Origin: Tetragonia tetragonoides | Taxonomy: Eukaryota; Streptophyta; Magnoliopsida; Caryophyllales; Aizoaceae | DNA length: 64,000 nucleotides | Direction: 5' to 3' | Assembly: GCA_038025085.1 (NCBI GenBank) | Contig: CM076141.1 | Coordinates: forward strand, 15,440,001 to 15,504,000 | Shown: positions 22,104 through 35,929 of the stretch, piece by piece | Numbering within the stretch: position 1 is the first letter of the stretch | Layout of the letters: the number at the start of each line of letters is the position of its first letter | The notes under the pieces: model-generated | Database searches by the model: none | What the model was told of the DNA's origin: nothing | What the model saw: only the letters and a program-made list of their open reading frames with translations | Position numbers and translations under genes: made by a program

Positions 22104-22295
22104 GGCCTTGTTCTTTTCGCCGTTTTCATGCTGCATTCCGTTCTGTTCAGTTCTGTTCCGCGCCGCATTCTGTACTTCATTTTGCCTCACATAATTTTGA
22201 ATTATCCGCGCCGCGCTGTTCTATTCCGTTCCGTTCCAATCCGTTCCGTTCCGTTACTCACCGTCCCGCACCATTCCGTTGAAGAGAACAGGGCC
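22104..22295. mobile_element. Harbinger/Tourist-like MITE, 192 bp
   Basis: Terminal inverted repeats GGCCTTGTTCTTTTC and (reversed) GGCCCTGTTCTCTTC, flanked by TAA on both sides (22101-22103 and 22296-22298). The interior is rich in CCGTTCCG and CGCGCC repeats and has no coding capacity. The 3-bp TTA/TAA duplication is the hallmark of PIF/Harbinger elements. Confidence 0.8.
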
Positions 22296-23103
22296 TAATA
22301 TATAATAAGTGGATACAAGGCAAAGTAATGAAGCATGCAAGACAAAATATAAAATTGCAAGGTAAAACTGCAAAACGAAGAGAAAAAAACTTACGAGTGT
22401 TATTTTTCATATAGGAGTCTACCATCCGTCCACTTCTAAGTTCTAACCGTCGTTTTGCTAAAATAACTGTTCAACTTCATCTTATCTAATGGTAACAGTT
22501 AACACTAGCAATACATACATCCATTTTTAATACCTCCTCTCTCTCTTCCTCACTCATCAGCAATGGATTGATCAAAGTTTGTTCATCACCATAACTATCA
22601 AGTATATATGGATCGTATGATATCATCATCGTTTGATTTCCTTTAGATCGTATATATTGAATATTTAATTTCAGCCTATATATTTATTTGTACGTTTGTC
22701 ACTGCAAACGTATGTGGACCTTGGAGCGAGTATGAAGTATTGGAATGTTGACTTAATCAATAATCATCCTCTATTCTACATGAGTAATTTCTAAGGCTTA
22801 CAACGATTCATTGAAGTGTTTAAAGTCATATATATAAGTTGTGGCATGCCCTAATCCTCCCAACAGTATGAGAAGCATTTTCCATATGTTTATAATAAAC
22901 AAGATTGTATCTAATGTTAATTCCCATAAATATTATAATATAATATTTAATAATAATAGAAAAGAATTATAAAAATATATAGATTTTAGCGATGGGCATG
23001 ATTACTAGTCAATATATATATATATAAAGCTGAGCATTTTTCGAGTGTTTTGAGGCATGCCAACGCAAAAATATTTTTCAAATTAAATTAAATTATGGTT
23101 AAA

Positions 23104-23890
23104 ACTTTTTTTTTTTTTTTTTTGGTATAAAGATAGATAATTTGCATTGACAAAATGATCACCTTACAACCTAAAGGCAATAGAGCTAGATAGGCCACCT
23201 ACTAGGTAGGGTTACTACTAATCTCTATCCCTAAGCAATCTACCATACAGCAAACCTCACTCACAAAACCAACAAATACAACCCAACAAACCAAAAACTA
23301 CGAACCAAACACCACCACAATAAACACCAATACAGAAATAAAAACCCCTGCTATCTACTTAACAGACAATTTTGCACCAAATTTACAGACTGCAGCACTC
23401 CTGAATGTTACAGCAGACTGTTCAGAAGAGCTGCATCTGCTCTTGATAATCTCCTGGTCCTGCATCTTTCAATTCTGGTCCTAACAGAAAACTTCACCTG
23501 TTGCAGCACAAAGTCATCAGTAAAAAGGCCATTATCAAAGCATTTGCATTCCTGACTCTCCACAGCCAGTAAGTTAGGGCAACAACAGCAGCTGCAGTGA
23601 CTAGTCTTCTCATTTTGTTCCCTCTCTGTCTTGCAGTCCAGTTCAGTAACCCATCAATAGTACAGGCAACAGCAGTGCGGCCTATCCATTTCTTGATTTC
23701 CTGCAGCATGCCACTAGCTCTTGGACATTCAAAAAATAAATGACTGTGAGTCTCTTCCTGACCAACACACAGTACACCTTGGTAGAACCCCATTCTCTTC
23801 ATTCTGTCTCTTGTCAACAACTTCTTGGCCTGAGCTAGCCAAAGACAAAAACTATGTCTAGGCTGATTCAGAATACTTTAAAATATTAGT
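23104..23890 (-). mobile_element. LINE 3' fragment with poly(A)
   Basis: On the minus strand this reads HSFCLWLAQAKKLLTRDRM, VLCVGQEETHSHLFFECPRA and IKKWIGRT, a zf-RVT domain with C..H..C ligands. A short 3' UTR follows, ending in about 20 A residues (the T-run at 23106-23124). It is strongly 5'-truncated, beginning near 23880. It differs in sequence from the LINE at 19.2-21.2 kb, so it is a separate insertion. Confidence 0.85.
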
Positions 23891-23899
23891 GGTAGAAGA

Positions 23900-25765
23900 G
23901 TAATAGGATACTTTAAAATATTGTACCTTAGCTTCCTCCAAGGCTCCAACTCCCTTCATTCTCAATGTGTCCCTCCACCTTATCTTGGAAGTTTTTTTAA
24001 AATTTTTTTTTTTTTTGAGGTGATCTTGAAGATATTATTTAACAGAAAGATAATGGTTTGCTTTTGCACCAAAAAGAGATAATGGTTTTTTTTTTTTTGA
24101 GTGAAAAGATAATGGTTTGTTAGTTGTAGAATAGTGATAGGATACTGATTAATAGGTGCTTATATACCTCCATTTTGGTCAAACTAAACACATCATCCCC
24201 TCCCCGTTTAATACTGAGCGTCTCCCTACATAATATTATGCTGGCATTGTTGTGCTTAATTTCTTTGCATTGTGTTATCTTAGATTTTTTTTAAGTTTAC
24301 TAATGAATATGAATTAATCATTTTCATATTGCAGGTTTTTTTTTTTTAAGAGTTTTCAAAGATTGTACAATAAGCATTTTAATTTGAGTTAGTATTCTAG
24401 TCAATTCTATCGATTTCAGTTCATGATTTTAATATTCTTTTGTTTTAGTGTACTTGAAATATTTACGTAAAGTGTATTTCTTGACGCAAACGTATTTCTT
24501 TTTTAACACGCAAAGATTCAAAGAATGTGCTTAGTTGCATTTATTATTATAAGAAAAATTCTTTTTCTATAAGAAGTGTGTAAGATCAATTGATACAAGT
24601 AAGAAGTTTTATAAATGAAGAAGCTTCAGAATTATTGAAGCAATCAAGCATCTCTGCTATAATGCAACTAAGCACAGGGTTGAGCAAGATATTGACTTTC
24701 AGAGTGCAGGTTTTGATTTCATGTGCATGTTAATTAGTATGTTATCTCTTAGACTTTTAGTATACTTTGGTGCAGATCTCAGAGATCAAGAGACTTTGCT
24801 TAGTGTATATGAGTATTGTATAGAAATTATCGTAAAAGTATTGGAGCTGAAGTTGAGAAGTGAAAGTAGTTTTGGGACAATCCATAGATGGAAATTATCC
24901 CGGATCATCAGATCTCAATAACGCTAAATACAATAAAATTTATATTTTAGGAAAATATTTTATTGACCCAAAAAATTTAGGTAAACTTGTGGTTAAACAA
25001 AAAGTACATGTACATCATTTTTATTGTAAATGTGTTTTACACTTAGGACATCCAACAACACTTTGCCCTGTTGGGCATCACTTCTATTTTGTTTATACAT
25101 ACTACTGGCAATATTTATTTAATTTACTCTAATTCGTATAGAGTATTTCACAAGACACAAAACTATATGTTACTGGAATAAACATTAAAAAAAGTTTAAT
25201 GACCATATAAAACATAAATAATAAATTCAATGTTGTCAATGAACTACCGAGAATCAAAATAAATATGACAAGTTTGACTGTTTGATGCAAGTTATTTTAT
25301 TATTATACATGTAGCTAAGGACAAGTTGAATCAAACTCCAAACACCCCTCTCTAAAAAAGTGCTAAGGGATAGGATAGGTACTAATAAATAATTAAAATA
25401 AAAACCAGATTTTGGCAGTGTTGTGATAAAGTGTAGTCAAGTTAATGGAGGCCTACGGGAAATTAGATGTGCATATGAAATTGAGGCCCATATAGGAGTT
25501 GAGATTAATTAGTTACCAGAATACAGTAGGAGGCTTAGAGTGAATGAGTGATATAGAGTTCTCGCTCGGTGCATCGTCTTGATGTAAGCTTAATTATAAT
25601 TAGCACATGAATGTTGTGGTATGTGACCTTATCGATAATTGATTCATATAATGAGTAATGATCAAATAAAAGATTGCTTTATTCAGAAAAAAGAAAAGGA
25701 AAAAGGAAAAAAGAATTAAGAAGAAGAAGTTGCTAATCAAATCTAAATAACAATTCCACTGGTAT
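23900..25765. other. AT-rich spacer
   Basis: No gene supported. An ORF at 24860-25132 has no recognisable domain and plain AT-rich composition. Confidence 0.35.
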
Positions 25766-25768
25766 TTA

Positions 25769-25965
25769 GGCCCTTTTTTCTTCACTTTTTTTTTTTTTTA
25801 CTGAACTTATTTGTACAATACTGAACTGAACTAAACTGAATTTTTCTGAACTGGAATTATTTTACTGAATTAACAATTACAAAGAGTAAATTTGTACTTC
25901 GTTTTTACTGAACTGAACTGAAAGTTACTGAATACTTCTTGGAGAAAGTTAAGAGAATGGGCCCT
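25769..25965. mobile_element. Degraded MITE with CTGAACTGAA repeats
   Basis: The left end GGCCCTTTTTTCTTC and right end GAGAATGGGCC are inverted and similar to the MITE at 22104. The interior contains repeated ACTGAACTGAA. TTA precedes the left end but no copy follows the right, so ends or flanks have decayed. Confidence 0.4.
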
Positions 25966-26914
25966 CAAGTAAAATGTATCAATAGTTAATGACGGATGAG
26001 AACGTCTTGGTTAGTGGACTTGAGATTATTTCCCCCTCTAGCATTCCATTTCACCCTAATAATTAGTTGTTATATTTATCTTGATTAATTAGTTAATCGT
26101 GATTGATAGTTGGAGGGATTTTTTCTGAAGGCATTAATGTAGCGAAGATTAAAACTATGAATATCTAAGTTGTTTTCATGCAAATCGATAAGGTATGTGC
26201 AACTAGGCAAGAGTTTAAACATATGTATTATTGTGAAGACCCACATATAAGGAGATTGTGGAAAATTTTAAAAAAAATAATATCAAGATATAAGAACACA
26301 TATTGGGATAAAAGAAACTAAAGAGAGAAAGTTTTGAACGATGTATCTATCCTATTTTAGCTTTATCCCAATTTCTAAGCTAACATTGAGTGTAATTGAA
26401 TGTGAACCTTGGAGTCCTGTTTAATGTAGATTTTGTAGTTAAAAGGAGTTGTACATCACGGAGTCATTAACCATACACAAAAACTAGGGGAGTTGCTTGG
26501 ATAGTTTATATACTTTGGAGTCCTATTCAGTGTAGATTTTGTAGTTAAAAGGAGTTGCATATCAAAAGAGTCGATTAACGACCAAAGAAATCTAGGAGAT
26601 TACTAGCAATTGTATCGTATTTATTAAAAATCCCATTAATCTATAACGGCATGTCAATCTATAACATATCGCAAAAGTCACAACAATATAAGTTCAGTTG
26701 TGTCTAATCCAGTTTAGTAGTATTTATTTTAGTAATGTTAAATTCAGTTCATTTCAGTTATGGTAGGTTCAGCTCTAACAAACGCACCCTAAATATAGTA
26801 GAATTTATATAGCATTGTTTCAATCCCTTCACTATGACATAAAAGTTTATCACTAACCCATGCATCGCACAGGCTTGACAACTATGAATATTAAGATACA
26901 GACATTTTACTCAA

Positions 26915-26943
26915 CCCGTGCATCGCACGGGCTTTAAAACTAG
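26915..26943 (+). other. Helitron-like 3' terminus
   Basis: Perfect 7-bp stem hairpin CCCGTGC-ATC-GCACGGG followed by CTTTAAAACTAG|T. Similar ends lie at 27037-27065 (minus), 38207-38233 (minus), 48647-48674 (plus), 53036-53063 (minus) and 54467-54491 (plus, degraded). Confidence 0.65.
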
Positions 26944-27036
26944 TGTATATATATAAAGTTGGCATTTTTCGAGAGTTTTGGGGCATGCCACATCATCATT
27001 TATATTAACTTTTCAATTATTTTGTTATTTTATATA

Positions 27037-27065
27037 CTAGTTATAAAGCCCGTGCGATGCACAGA
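27037..27065 (-). other. Helitron-like 3' terminus
   Basis: On the minus strand: TGCATCGCACGGGCTTTATAACTAG. The stem is slightly imperfect (TGTGC in place of CCGTGC). Confidence 0.55.
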
Positions 27066-27591
27066 TTAGATGTCAATTTTCTATTATTTAAAAGTATTAG
27101 TAATGTAGATTAAAAGACATTTTTATATACAGTATTAAGAAAATACATACTATTATCCTTAGACTAATATCTTATTGATCAGCCAAATAATAATTTTACT
27201 ATCAATGTAATGATCATATTTTATAAAATAAATATAAAAACCCATGTATATTTATATGACACTTGCAATTGATATAATTCATGTTCTCCAAATAACTCCT
27301 CCAAATAACTCATCCAAATAACTCTTATATCACTTAATTTAGCTTTATGTAGAGAATTAATAAGGGATTCTTTCCGCTTTCCACTCTTCATCGCAAAAAT
27401 AAAGTGTTTGTTTTTTTTGTTTTAAAATTCTTCTTATTTGTTGATTTGAAGTTAAGATATTGTAGAATATAAATATCTTGGAGTTTATATAAATAACAAT
27501 TGTAAACATATGTGCACCTATATGTATGATATAATAAACATTAATACAGTACACATAGTATTTTCCATACAACCAAAAGTACATTACAGTC

Positions 27592-27740
27592 TGAAGGAGA
27601 TAGCATAGTTGGTTGTGAGGTTGAATTTCATGGCAAAGACCATGGTTTAAATCCCACTAAGTCTTCTTTGTTGAGTCTACCTGCAAGATTTATCTTGTTG
27701 ACTTGCCTTACCATCTTTGTGGAATAGAGGGAGTACATAA
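27592..27740 (+). mobile_element. tRNA-derived SINE-like element
   Basis: An A-box-like TAGCATAGTTGG and a B-box-like GGTTTAAATCCC are spaced about 40 bases apart, as in RNA polymerase III promoters. A tail with TTATCTTGTTGACTTGCC follows. A related tail occurs at about 63690-63750. It resembles plant tRNA-derived SINEs; the family is not identified. Confidence 0.5.
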
Positions 27741-27744
27741 AATT

Positions 27745-29700
27745 CAATGCTTACTGAATCTTTTTGGACACTTCATCAATAAATTCATAACCTACATCTG
27801 TAAACATGTTTTGTTAGTCAACATATCAGATTTTCGGATAGAATTTTTTTTTTCTCCATAATATGAATGTAGCGATGAATGTCGACGGTCAATACACAAT
27901 TATAACCGTAAGATTAAATAAATAATAATATTGAAAAACATGTATTTATACACACACCAAAATGTTGGTAGGCCACCAATTAAGTGATTCACACAAGTAA
28001 ATTATCAAAATTGAACAACAAATAAAGAACGCATACCATCAACATCCAAAAGGACAAAAGAGTATGATATAAAACAAAAACAAACAAAAAAGGAAAAAGA
28101 ATGTAAGTTGCTTGTACAGATCGACCTTTGAATTTTGTTGATAGAGAGAATTAATGTGTTTGTAGCATGTTTTATTTGATGTTCGTAGATATAGAAGGGC
28201 CTTACCGGTATAAGTAAATGAGTACCTTTATAGTTTAATTAGTAAACGACCATTACAATGAGGGTAGTTTGGGTATATTGTTCCTCTAATCTTCACTAAT
28301 TATCCGCAAGTTAATCCTACGGGTAGTGTACTTGCAAGTTTCATCATCACACTGCATACTAAGGAAGATGACCGTAAGTTACATTACAAAAGGATGCCTC
28401 AAGTCATAAAAAGTGGGAATATAACATGTGCTAATTTGAACTCTCTCTGAATCAAAAATTGATCCAAAACACTGCATACGTAAAAGGCTAAGAAAAACCA
28501 ATCCAATCAAGAACAAATTGCAATGTAAAAGTGTTTTTAATCAAGCAATGTAATAGTAAATAAAATGACATGATAGATTTCAATATGAATTGATTGGGGG
28601 GAGAAAAAAACAAAAACTTACTTATACATGTCGACTTGACCAGCATTGTTGAACAATTCAATAATCTAAATTTCCAAAAACTACAAAAGATAATTTTCAA
28701 GTTTATTATTTTCTTAATCAAATTTAGTGCAAATTAACGGATATAAAAAACTAAAACTAAAAACACTCAATGCAATAACGTGAAAAGAAAAGGGGGGTGG
28801 ATGGCTATTTTGATTCATGAGGTTAGGGAAAATAATTTTAAATATATATATAAATGAGGCATGATTTTATTGAAACAATATCTTAATTACGTACCTTAAG
28901 AATAAGGGCATAAAAATCCTGCACATTGACACCTATAAAACGGCATTAGCAATTAATGATAATACATGAGTGCTTAGAACTAATTCATCACATACTAATA
29001 CTATTGGAACTTCATTTAGAGTGGCCGTAAAGAAGAGTCACATGCTGACATGCATGCATCATCATCAAGTCATCAACAAATTCACAACCTTTAGTATGTG
29101 ACTCAATAGGGAGTCAATAGTCATGAATTAATTACGGTTGCCGCGATGCATGTATATAGGCTATATAGCCCATAGGACTTAGGAGTATTTATACAGCAAA
29201 ATGATGAGGAGGCTTGTAGAATTGTAGTGGTATTAGGAATACAGTTCCCTAATGCTAATCAAACTAATATTCCTATCATGATAGAATTTATAAGCCTATT
29301 AACTACGGTCCTCTACTGATGATTTTTGCCAGCTTGTGAACTCCACTCTCTTATATGACATGCTCTTAAAAATATCGCGTAGATGGCTAAAGATATTGCT
29401 CATTTTTAATTTTCGGTCTTAGTTTTATTGTTAATATTATTAATATTTTTACTTATTTACGGGATCCAACATATAATCTTTCATGTTTTTTATACATATT
29501 GTATATGCATCTCGTTCTAAAGTATTTTTCGATGCGAATTTGATAGTATAAAAGTTATTAATTTTTGAGATGCGTAGAAAAAGTTATATTTGATTTCAAA
29601 TATTTGACAGAGTTCTAGTATAACTCTTATAGAATTCTAGATGTCTATCACAACTCAAGAATCCTAACCAGTATGGATTCTAAGAGTTCTAAACGTTTTA
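27745..29700. other. AT-rich spacer
   Basis: I see no gene, clear transposon end or long repeat here. Confidence 0.35.
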
Positions 29701-30360
29701 CACCAGTTAATTTTTGTCTTTATATTCGCTGAGATGGCGCGCTCTTAAAATTCTTGTCTGCGTGGCATGACTCATTGCTCCCGGAAAATGCCTCCTTTAT
29801 ATATATAATATATAATATATAATATATAATATATATAGAATCAGGATTCATTGAGAACCCACTGAGAACTGTGAGAACCAAACAAAAAAAATAAAAAATG
29901 AACCCTGCCATTCCCTTTCCCCGCCACTCTCTCCTCCATCCTTACCGTCCCATAAACCAGTGAGCAACACCCGTTCACCCATCGCCAAGCAGGCGGTCGG
30001 CGAAATCCACGGCGAACACTATCGAGGCTTGAATTGCTTTAAGCTGACAACAACAATGGCGTGGTAGTGGGTCTAAATTAAGGTGGGAAAGGAGATGCGT
30101 ACATTTACGATTTTGCCACCAGCTTTTGACTTTTAAAAACTGCGTTTTGTATCATTGGTAATTAGAGCTGTCAAAATTTGATCCGACCCGAAACCCGACC
30201 CATTATCGACCCCAAAAAAACAGGTTTTGAACACGATAATTTTATCCAAAACCCGATAGTGACCGAACCCGAGAACCCGATTAATTTCGGGTCGGGTCTC
30301 GGTCGGGTCGGGTTTGACCCAACGGGTTGGAGGCTTAAAAAAGCTGGAAAAGAATGTCAT

Positions 30361-30555
30361 TTTTTGGGCTTTAATTCACAATGGACCCAGAAGTTTCTAA
30401 ACCCTAAAAATCAAAACCGCATGGTCGCCTCTCTTCGCTCTCTCTCTCCTCCCTCTGTCTCTCTCCTCCCTCTCTCTCCTCTCTCAAGCTCATATCTCTG
30501 ATCTGCTCGACTGCTCCTCAGTTCCACCCACAGGCGGCCACCTTCTTGTCAACTG

Positions 30556-30613
<58 letters not shown>

Positions 30614-31226
30614 GGTGCTTATTTTTGATTTAAATGTTGTAATTTTCTACAATTTGATTTCACTGTATGAAGTTGCTTGTATACAAATTATATGTTTGCC
30701 TTTGTTGTGCTAGTTCAATGTTTAAATCAGCAATATGAAGTTCTAGTTCAATGTTTTTTATTGTTTTGTTCTACAATCAGTAACTTATTTTGTAAGAGTA
30801 TATGAAGTTTCTTGTCTAAAATTTGCTTTTATTGTTGAAGTTGTTTACTGGCTTGTCTACAATCAATGATCTTATTTTGTCTTTTGTTTAATTGTTAATT
30901 CGAACATGCCCAGATTATTCAAGTTTGCTACTTAAGGTTCTAAATTTCAGGTTGTTATTAATTTACAATGGTTGGTAATTTTGGACTAATTATTTTGTTA
31001 TTAATTTTGGATATTCATTTGAAAAGATTTAGCCTTAGAATTGCCTATTGAGTATCGACTATTGAGTGTTAATAATTTGTTATGATTTGATCAGTTTGTC
31101 AAAGTTGGGCATTTGCTGCTGTTATGAATCGTAAGGGAAGTAACTATGTTGGAAGCCCTCTTGGTCAAAGAGGTTCTGTTCTGATTGGAGCTCCGTCACC
31201 TCTTGGTGTAGGAGGCTCATCTTCAG
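30361..31226 (+). pseudogene. Captured 5' part of a plant gene (promoter, leader exon, first coding exon)
   Basis: TGGGCT (site II, 30365) and AAACCCTAAA (telobox, about 30399) lie just upstream of a CT-rich leader. The leader exon ends at CAACTG|GTAAGC (about 30556), followed by a (CT)n intron start. A second exon with ATG at 31124 encodes MNRKGSNYVGSPLGQRG and about 17 more residues, ending at TTCAG|GTTATT (31226). Nothing coding follows before the element's right end. Site II plus telobox is typical of ribosomal-protein and other housekeeping promoters. The product is not recognised. Confidence 0.45.
30557..30611. repeat. (CT)n microsatellite
   Basis: About 25 CT units, immediately after the leader-exon donor site. 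Confidence 0.95.
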
Positions 31227-31968
31227 GTTATTCTTAGCTCTCTTGTTTCCAGATGTTTCATTATTGATGTTACAACATTAACACTTTTAGATAAAGCAAC
31301 CTGTCTTAACTTTGATTAGAAATTGCACCAAAAAAAACTTGGATTAAGAAATGACTTTGCTGTTTGTATGGTGGATTTGAAGACTGTTTGTTTGAGTGTA
31401 TTTGTTTAAGAAGCTTGAAATTTTATTTTGTTTGATTAAGCTGGTTTATTTGAAGACAATTGGAATATTGATGAACCTGATTTGAAGACTATTTGCTATT
31501 ATGTTGTGGTTATGTATCTATTTTGTGGTCTTTTAGGCTGATATTTCTGTCGTATCTCATATGACATAGTTGTGTTTTTTTAAGAAAATTAATTACCTAA
31601 ATTAAGAGAAATTAATGTTCGGAAAATTAATTTAAAGACGTCATCAACCCGTTGGGTCAACCCGATACCGAAAGTTCTGGGTCATGAACAAGCTTTTCTC
31701 AACCCGAAAAGTTTATGACCCGACCTGCTAATGACCCGAACCCGTTAGTACCGAACCCGAACCCGACCTGACCGACCTGTTTGATAGCTCTATTAATGGT
31801 AATTGTAAAAGGAAGTTCGCTTTATTTACTGTTTTGCCATTAATGAATGGCTTGGCTGGGTTTCACGTGAAATAGAATGCAATTCGCAAGCGAAATCTCA
31901 GCCGTCAATTTGTCTCATCTAACGGTTGGCAAGGGTTGTCATAAAATATGTGGTTCTCATGGGAACCC

Positions 31969-32976
<1,008 letters not shown>

Positions 32977-33372
32977 TACCACTACAAAAAACCCGCGTTT
33001 CAGTGACCGATGAAATCGGTCGCTACAAGCAAAATATCGGTCGCTATAAGCAAAATATCGGTCGCTGCACCATGGTAGCGACCGATTAGGCGTCCAAAAG
33101 AAATAGACGGTAAAATCCTGGACGCTAATTTATTTGACGTCCGATATAACGGACGCTGAAAAGTTGCGTCCGACGTTAGTGTCCGATATAGCGTTGATTG
33201 CGGTCCGGGTCACACTCAGATAATATAGCGTCCGACACCAATTGGACGCTGGTTTACTTGTCGGTCGCTCATTAGCGACCGACTTCGGTCGCTATTTTTA
33301 AGTAACGGTCTCAATTCTTTGAATACCTGCTGTTTCAATTTGATTACAATTAAACCTGCTGTTTCAGTTTTC

Positions 33373-33403
<31 letters not shown>

Positions 33404-33404
<1 letters not shown>

Positions 33405-33700
33405 AGTGGATGTGCACAATTGCTTGATGAACAAGTGGACATCCACATAAGCAAGGCACATCCACATAGCTTGGCATGTCATCTTTATTTAATATGCATG
33501 AACCTACATTAATACATATTTTCTCTTATTAAATAATGTTTTCTCTCCAAAAGTCAAGTACATGTATCTACCTTACAAATACATTTCATTAAATTTATTA
33601 TAATAATACATGTATATAATAATTACAAAAAATATCTATTTGCTCAATTGAGTAGTTGTATGATTAAAAAAGCATTATGATAACTTAAGAATTTGTATCA
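33404..33700 (+). repeat. 297-bp repeat, copy 1 (inside the CACTA)
   Basis: Begins AAGTGGATGTGCACAATTGC directly after a (TA)n tract and ends AATTTGTATCA. It matches the reverse complement of 39564-39861, which also abuts a (TA)n tract on the equivalent side. Palindromic ACATCCAC/GTGGATGT units occur in the first 70 bases. Probably a small non-autonomous element of unknown class. Confidence 0.85.
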
Positions 33701-33909
33701 ATAAATGTATTTAAAAGTCAATTACAAATCATCATACACTACAAAAGTTTCCTAACAACATTCTACTCTACTCTTACTCTACCATAGCACTTGTTCCCCC
33801 ATTGCCGAGATCCGGACCCTCACGTGGATCGGGGTAACCTCGAAGCTCTTTGCAAAACTGAGTTAAGTTTTGCATTTCTTGCGACATCCCAAGAATTAAT
33901 TTTTTCTGC

Positions 33910-35405
33910 TCATATAGCTCCTCTTTTGCTTTCGCCAGTTCTCCCTTGGTCTGCGGTGAGTTCTTCTGCAAGTTGGGACATGAGAGAAGGTTGGTATGAA
34001 GAGGCTGAGGAGCTGTTGGAACGACTTCCACTCGGCTTCTCATAGAACAAGATAGCGGCGTTGCCAAGACCATAGACAACACCCTTTTTGAAACCACCAG
34101 TTGCCTCAAAAAAGATTTCGTCATCGCTTTTTTTTTTAACCTTTTCCTTTAAATACTTGTTCTTCAACTTTAGAAACTTGGCCTGCATTTAAAGAGAGAT
34201 ATTATTGGCATAAGGAAACTGAAAGTGACAGCCTATAAAGGCCAGATATTATTGGCATCAATTTCAAATGGACCCAAAGCAACCACCTCATCCTCTAGCA
34301 AATACTAGCTGTGCAATACTAGAACTACAGGGAGTGACTGCAATACTTTGTCATAAACATCATAAAGGAGTATTGTTTCCCTCAAAATGTGAATAATTTT
34401 CAGCCAGGTTAATTTGTGAAATGCTTAATGCTGTTACATTCACATTGTATGTATTCACTGTGCTAGAGCTGTAAGATCATCGGGTTCTGGAACAGATATT
34501 TGAGTAGACTTATTGTGCAAAGCATGGGATTCTGGTGTGACACAAACATGGAAACTTACTTGCATTCCTTGTAGCGCACAAAATAGCAGTTTCAGACTAT
34601 AAGTAGCACACAAGATATCAGTTTCAGACTATAAGTAACACACAAAAAATCAGTTTCAGACTATCGTCAGCAAGTTTTGTAGTGTGTAAAAGACAGCCTT
34701 AGTAGCACACAAAATATCTGTTTCAATATATAGCAGCTTTGAGCAACAATGTCAATCAGTGTATAGGTGCATGTAAAAAGTAGAGATTAAGCCTGTCCCT
34801 AAATTCTGTGTTTTGCTGACCCAATCATGTGCAAATATGATTCTGACTTTGGAACTGAAACATAAATAAACCAGATCATATCCACAAAATTTAAATCAGA
34901 TTGCTACTTCAACTGGCTGGCTTATTTTTTTAACTTATCAGATGGCCAGAAACAATCACAGTTTATTTGCTCAGGCACATAAGAGTGCTTGTACACGTAT
35001 AAAACATTTATACCTCGATGTTCTTCGACTTGTCATCACATAAAGCACGGTTTTCACCCTTCCTCATCTGCGACTCCAAGAATGCCTCCCAAGCTGATAG
35101 TTTCTTTTTCCCCTTCTCTTTTGCCTAGCAAGTGTAAAATCCAAAAGTATGACAACGAAGAACATACTTTATATGTAAAACTAAACATAAAGGCAGAATG
35201 GCAAAGAACATAAAACAATCTTACTTACCACACGTTTCGATAGCTGATTGGTCGAGATTGAACCCTGGCAATGACCCAGTGTTGCGTTGGGTCCCGATGA
35301 TCCCTTTATCTTGTTCATAGCAAACTTTTCAGACTTCTTCTTGAACTCGGGACGAGACCTCAGCTCTTTCAGTTGGGCACGGACTCCAGCACTCATCCAA
35401 TGCAC
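33910..35405 (-). pseudogene. CACTA: Transposase_24-like C-terminal gene part
   Basis: Two exon-like blocks, 35405-35215 (HWMSAGVRAQLKELR, FKKKSEKFAMNK) and about 34188-33910 (KLKNKYLKEKVKKK, FFEATGGFKKGVVYGLGNAA). They match the second gene carried by many plant CACTA elements, often called plant transposase Ptta/En/Spm. A further short block lies near 35100-35040. Roughly 850 bases of AT-rich intron separate the main blocks. Partial, probably not functional. Confidence 0.7.
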
Positions 35406-35412
35406 AGGTTCA

Positions 35413-35613
35413 TCATCTCTTTTTTGGCGTCAGAATGACTGGCCAAGAAGAGTATTTCCTCCCGGATTTTCCAAATGGGGCAAAGCCATCCGTGCACAAT
35501 CCGAGACGAACATTGCGACCCTCTGCCGCAAAATCCGGATAAGTGGTATCAAAGTTTTTCCAGGCATCTCCATCACTTGGATGAGCCAATACACCATACA
35601 CACGAGGATATTC
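35413..35613 (-). pseudogene. CACTA: remnant of the TNP2 transposase domain
   Basis: Encodes AHPSDGDAWKNFDTTYPDFA, NVRLGLCTDGFAPFG and YSSWPVILTP, a well-conserved stretch of TNP2. It breaks immediately after ILTP, and sequence of a different domain (EPVHWMSAG) follows. Several hundred residues of the catalytic domain are therefore absent. Confidence 0.85.
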
Positions 35614-35929
35614 TGAATGTCATCTCATATGCTCGACCGTGCTCCTACTTGCATAAAGCCTCTGTAACCTTGGAGTGATTGGGAAATAAGTCATCACTTT
35701 TGTAGGAATAAGCTTGCCCCTAGAATTCTCCACATATCGATCCTCATTGCATTTCCAACACTTGTCCAGATTGACATCCTCTTTCCAAAACAAAATACGC
35801 CCATTGGGGCATGCATGGATTTTTTGGTGTGGGAGTTCTAAACCTCAAAACAACTTTTTAGTTTCATAAAAAGTTGAGGCCATCAGATTCTCATTAGGAA
35901 TTACATCCTTGAAAAGAGATCCAAGGCCA

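Larger units (their letters stand above)
23009..26943 (+). mobile_element. Possible Helitron (tentative boundaries)
   Basis: The left side begins TCAATATATA and leads into TATATAAAGCTGAGCATTTTTCGAG, a motif repeated at about 26950 and 48680. The right side ends with the hairpin CCCGTGCATCGCACGGG (26915-26931), eight bases, then CTAG and T. The hairpin plus CTRR is the Helitron 3' signature. No Rep/helicase coding is seen inside, and a LINE fragment has inserted. The pairing of these two ends is inferred. Confidence 0.35.
30163..31792. mobile_element. hAT-like element carrying a gene fragment
   Basis: Inverted ends TAGAGCTGTCAAA (left) and TTTGATAGCTCTA (right), with dense GACCCG/GGGTCGGG subterminal repeats at 30180-30320 and 31645-31785, as in Ac/hAT-like elements. 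An exact 8-bp target duplication is not evident; the flanks ATTGGTAATT and AATGGTAATT are only similar. The interior has no transposase, but holds a promoter-like region and two exons of a host-type gene. Confidence 0.55.

Noticed and set aside
24860..25132. A 90-residue plus-strand open frame with Cys and His residues
   Set aside because: The spacing does not fit a known zinc finger, and the region looks like random AT-rich sequence.
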